Position numbers and translations under genes: made by a program. Under the pieces are notes generated by a model. That model had not been told where the DNA came from, made no database searches, and saw only the letters and a program-made list of their open reading frames with translations. Shown here piece by piece: positions 6,468 to 8,361 of a DNA stretch of 8,361 nt (position 1 is its first letter; each line of letters starts with the position of its first letter). The DNA comes from Candidatus Methanoperedens sp. (lineage in GTDB: Archaea > Halobacteriota > Methanosarcinia > Methanosarcinales > Methanoperedenaceae), in contig JAJRAP010000193.1 of the NCBI GenBank assembly GCA_028679855.1, forward strand, positions 1 to 8,361, in the 5' to 3' direction.

Positions 6468-7008
6468 GCCCAACTCCAAACCGTGCTATGATCGCATCAG
6501 CTGCTGTTTTTGCGCTCTCATAAGGCCTCATATTATAGCTATCTACTACTATTTCAGGGTTGAGCGGTTCCTCATATGGAACATTGACTCCCGGCACATT
6601 AGCGCCATTTTGCATTGATTTTTTGTAGATGCCCTTTGGCGAAAATACAGCCTTCCTGTGGGCTTCGCGCTCCATGCACACCTCAAGCGGGCACCTTATG
6701 TAAACCTCGGCAAAATACGGGATAATGCTGCGTGCTGCGTCCCGGTATCTCCTCCTGTTAGCGGTTGCATCGATGAAGACATTGACGCCGCACTCTGTCA
6801 GCAGTTTTGCCATATAAGCAAGCGAAGCATATACGATGTCCCTCTCTTCATCCGTGTACCTGGGGTTCGGAGTAAGGACGCGCCGTATCTCATCAAGCTG
6901 TAGTATCTTTACCTTTATGCCTTTATTCTCAAGTAGAACAGATGTGCGCGCAGCAATAACTGTTTTCCCGCTTCCAGGAAGACCCGTGAACCAGACTGCA
7001 AAAGCCAT
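6457..7008 (-). CDS. APS-kinase-like P-loop kinase
   Basis: The family (CysC) phosphorylates adenylylsulfate to PAPS. The 183-residue product opens with WFTGLPGSGKT (6-16), a P-loop in the typical CysC setting, and ends with the characteristic CPLEVCMERE (106-115), KGIYKK (125-130) and VPGVNVPYEEP (138-148). Typical substrate positions differ. The usual DGDNxR is LQLDEIR (36-42), the usual ENIRR region reads ERDIVYASLAYM (55-66), and the usual FISP is FIDAT (78-82). Several extra residues precede KGIYKK. It may therefore act on something other than APS, so I give no gene symbol. The ATG at 7008 follows a ribosome site GAGGA (7016..7012) formed partly from the stop codon of the preceding gene; an in-frame ATG at 7056 lies inside that gene and is unlikely. 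It sits between two other phosphate-transfer genes. Confidence 0.85.
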   Translation of the reverse strand: MAFAVWFTGLPGSGKTVIAARTSVLLENKGIKVKILQLDEIRRVLTPNPRYTDEERDIVYASLAYMAKLLTECGVNVFIDATANRRRYRDAARSIIPYFAEVYIRCPLEVCMEREAHRKAVFSPKGIYKKSMQNGANVPGVNVPYEEPLNPEIVVDSYNMRPYESAKTAADAIIARFGVGHGN

Positions 7009-7015
7009 TTTTCCT

Positions 7016-8101
7016 CTATAGATACGAATTAACGTCCTGGTAATCGAATACTTCACTGTCCAGGATATTATTGATAAAATTAAAAATTTTTGTCCTCACG
7101 CCAGGGTCAAGGTTCGGATACCATATCGGACTGGCTACTACGAGACTTCTGAACACATAGAACGGCTGTATTACTTCAAGCAGTTCCCTGTCACCTGTTC
7201 TTTCAAGGTAATTATCAAAGAAGAGTTCATACATCTCCTGGAACGGTCCTGCAAGCTCCCCGTATTTTTGCAATGAATAGAACAGGTAATTCATCGTTAT
7301 GGAAGAAACATCATCTGCCGCTTCGCCCCATTCTCCCCGGCTGCGGTCAAGCACAGTAAAATCCACACCCCCCCGGAACATAATGTTCCATGGGTGGAAA
7401 TCGCCGTGGGTCATGCACAGGCGGTGAGTACGTCCTTTTATCTTATATCGCCAGTCTGCGCATTTTTTCTCTATCTCGCATAGGTCGCCCCATGTCACGA
7501 AATCAAGATCGTCCGGGTAGCTGTCGGTCAATCCCATTATGCATTCCCCGTGCCCCACGATATCCCTGAGCTTGCGAAGGTACAGTTCGCGATCGTCATG
7601 CCTGTTCGCATGTATCTCTGCAAGATAGGTGGAAAGCGCTTCAGTTCGTTCAATATCAACCGGCGTTAGTTCGCCGTCCTTTTTAATCCTCTCAAGGTCA
7701 AGGAAGTACTCCTTTCCTTCGATCTTTTCCATTAAAATAAAGTACTCATCAGCCTTTCCTGATGAAAAAAGCTCGCCTTTCCGGGTAAAATATCCTACAT
7801 CCAGCGACTTCACGTGTCCAGGCAGGTTATTAAACACCGAATTCTGCCATATCAATATCTGCGCCCTGTCAGAAAAATGGTCGTGCCCGAAGCCCTTCTG
7901 CACTCGCATGGATGAGAGCACAACGGATCGTTTTTTCCCGCCTGTCTCAAAATCAATGAGGTAGGGCTTTCCGTAGCCGAACCCTTTGATGCCTTCCTCG
8001 ACCTCAACAGGCATACCTCCGAGTTCGCTGATGCCAGTTACCTTTGACTTTCCGTACAAACCAGTTAAATAATTCTCAACTGCCTTAACTTGAAGCTGCA
8101 T
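7016..8101 (-). CDS. aminoglycoside/choline-kinase-fold phosphotransferase
   Basis: This 361-residue cytoplasmic protein belongs to the APH superfamily, which moves phosphate from a nucleotide to a small molecule. The catalytic loop is clear: MTHGDFHPWNIMF (230-242), with D234 as the expected base and N239 as a metal ligand. The second metal aspartate is D252, in VLDRSRGEWGEAADD (250-264), where many relatives have a D-W-E/D motif. The N-lobe is less obvious, with candidate ATP-lid residues around KGFGYGKPYLIDFET (39-53). The C-terminal third is helical and hydrophobic-aromatic, as in the fold. It starts at the ATG at 8101, sharing one base with the stop of ahcY, which indicates coupled translation. 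The substrate is unknown. Context suggests a metabolite kinase in primary metabolism rather than antibiotic resistance. Confidence 0.85.
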   Translation of the reverse strand: MQLQVKAVENYLTGLYGKSKVTGISELGGMPVEVEEGIKGFGYGKPYLIDFETGGKKRSVVLSSMRVQKGFGHDHFSDRAQILIWQNSVFNNLPGHVKSLDVGYFTRKGELFSSGKADEYFILMEKIEGKEYFLDLERIKKDGELTPVDIERTEALSTYLAEIHANRHDDRELYLRKLRDIVGHGECIMGLTDSYPDDLDFVTWGDLCEIEKKCADWRYKIKGRTHRLCMTHGDFHPWNIMFRGGVDFTVLDRSRGEWGEAADDVSSITMNYLFYSLQKYGELAGPFQEMYELFFDNYLERTGDRELLEVIQPFYVFRSLVVASPIWYPNLDPGVRTKIFNFINNILDSEVFDYQDVNSYL

Positions 8102-8361
8102 TATGTTCCCATTTCCCAGGAATGCAGGTATTTTTCCTGCTCTTTTGTGAGTGTTTCTATCTGGATGCCCATGGCTTCGAGTTTGAGTCTTGCGACCCTG
8201 TTATCGATATCCACCGGAACCCTGTAAACCTTGTTCTCAAGAGTCTTACCTTTTTCCGCAATGTACTTTACAGCCAGCGCCTGGTTAGCAAAGCTCATAT
8301 CCATGACCTCTGGCGGGTGACCAAAGGCACTGGCAAGGTTCACAAGCCTTCCTTCTGCAAG
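8101..8361 (-). CDS. ahcY: S-adenosylhomocysteine hydrolase, C-terminal part
   Basis: Only the last 86 codons are in the window; the gene continues past the right edge. The visible start, [20 protein letters not shown], followed by [14 protein letters not shown], is the near-invariant C-terminal region of the NAD-dependent enzyme. It splits S-adenosylhomocysteine into adenosine and homocysteine after methyl transfer (some archaeal relatives prefer the inosine form). The end, [13 protein letters not shown], supplies the C-terminal lysine and tyrosine that reach the neighbouring subunit's NAD. The last codons follow the archaeal style, ending soon after that pair. The stop overlaps the next start by one base, so it heads, or lies inside, the minus-strand run; its promoter is outside the window. 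Confidence 0.95.
   Translation of the reverse strand, partial: LAEGRLVNLASAFGHPPEVMDMSFANQALAVKYIAEKGKTLENKVYRVPVDIDNRVARLKLEAMGIQIETLTKEQEKYLHSWEMGT

Noticed and set aside
7016..8101. Aminoglycoside resistance gene
   Set aside because: The fold is shared by many metabolite kinases, and the tight linkage to ahcY and housekeeping genes in an archaeal setting argues against antibiotic resistance.

Overview
The window looks archaeal, most likely a euryarchaeon of the methanogen/ANME type. The evidence is a 56-codon Sec61-beta gene, TATA-box promoters about 25 nt upstream of expected transcript starts, oligo-T termination, and an archaeal adenine deaminase divergent from purD. A Methanosarcinales or Methanoperedens-like lineage is a guess from gene style and intergenic repeats; no marker gene here settles it.

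Positions 1 to about 2245 are strongly AT-rich and accessory in character. They hold two plus-strand genes I cannot name: a soluble 218-residue protein (511..1167) behind a textbook TATA box and a GTGT/ACAC palindromic leader, and a small membrane protein with three predicted segments (1255..1731). About 500 bases of non-coding DNA follow, carrying two compact structured repeats: a nested inverted-repeat element (1765..1891) and a perfect 16-bp inverted repeat built of 9-bp units (2066..2122). The first 400 bases hold only AT palindromes and a doubtful gene remnant.

Positions 2246 to 5386 are ordinary purine metabolism. Adenine deaminase (ade, minus strand) and phosphoribosylamine-glycine ligase (purD, plus strand) diverge from a 69-base spacer holding a near-symmetrical TATA palindrome. 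One site may therefore drive both salvage (adenine to hypoxanthine) and de novo synthesis.

Positions 5387 to 8361 are a tight minus-strand run, read right to left: the end of ahcY (S-adenosylhomocysteine hydrolase, cut by the window edge), a phosphotransferase of the aminoglycoside/choline kinase fold, an APS-kinase-like P-loop kinase, an inositol monophosphatase-family phosphatase and Sec61-beta. The junctions are a 1-base overlap, a 7-base gap, an 11-base overlap and a 27-base gap, so co-transcription is very likely and translational coupling probable. The CysC-like protein lacks several residues typical of true APS kinases, so its substrate is open.

The most interesting material is the AT-rich unknown gene pair with its repeats, and the kinase-kinase-phosphatase cassette behind ahcY. 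I see no CRISPR array, transposase, tRNA or rRNA. I could not show that any complete new system is present.
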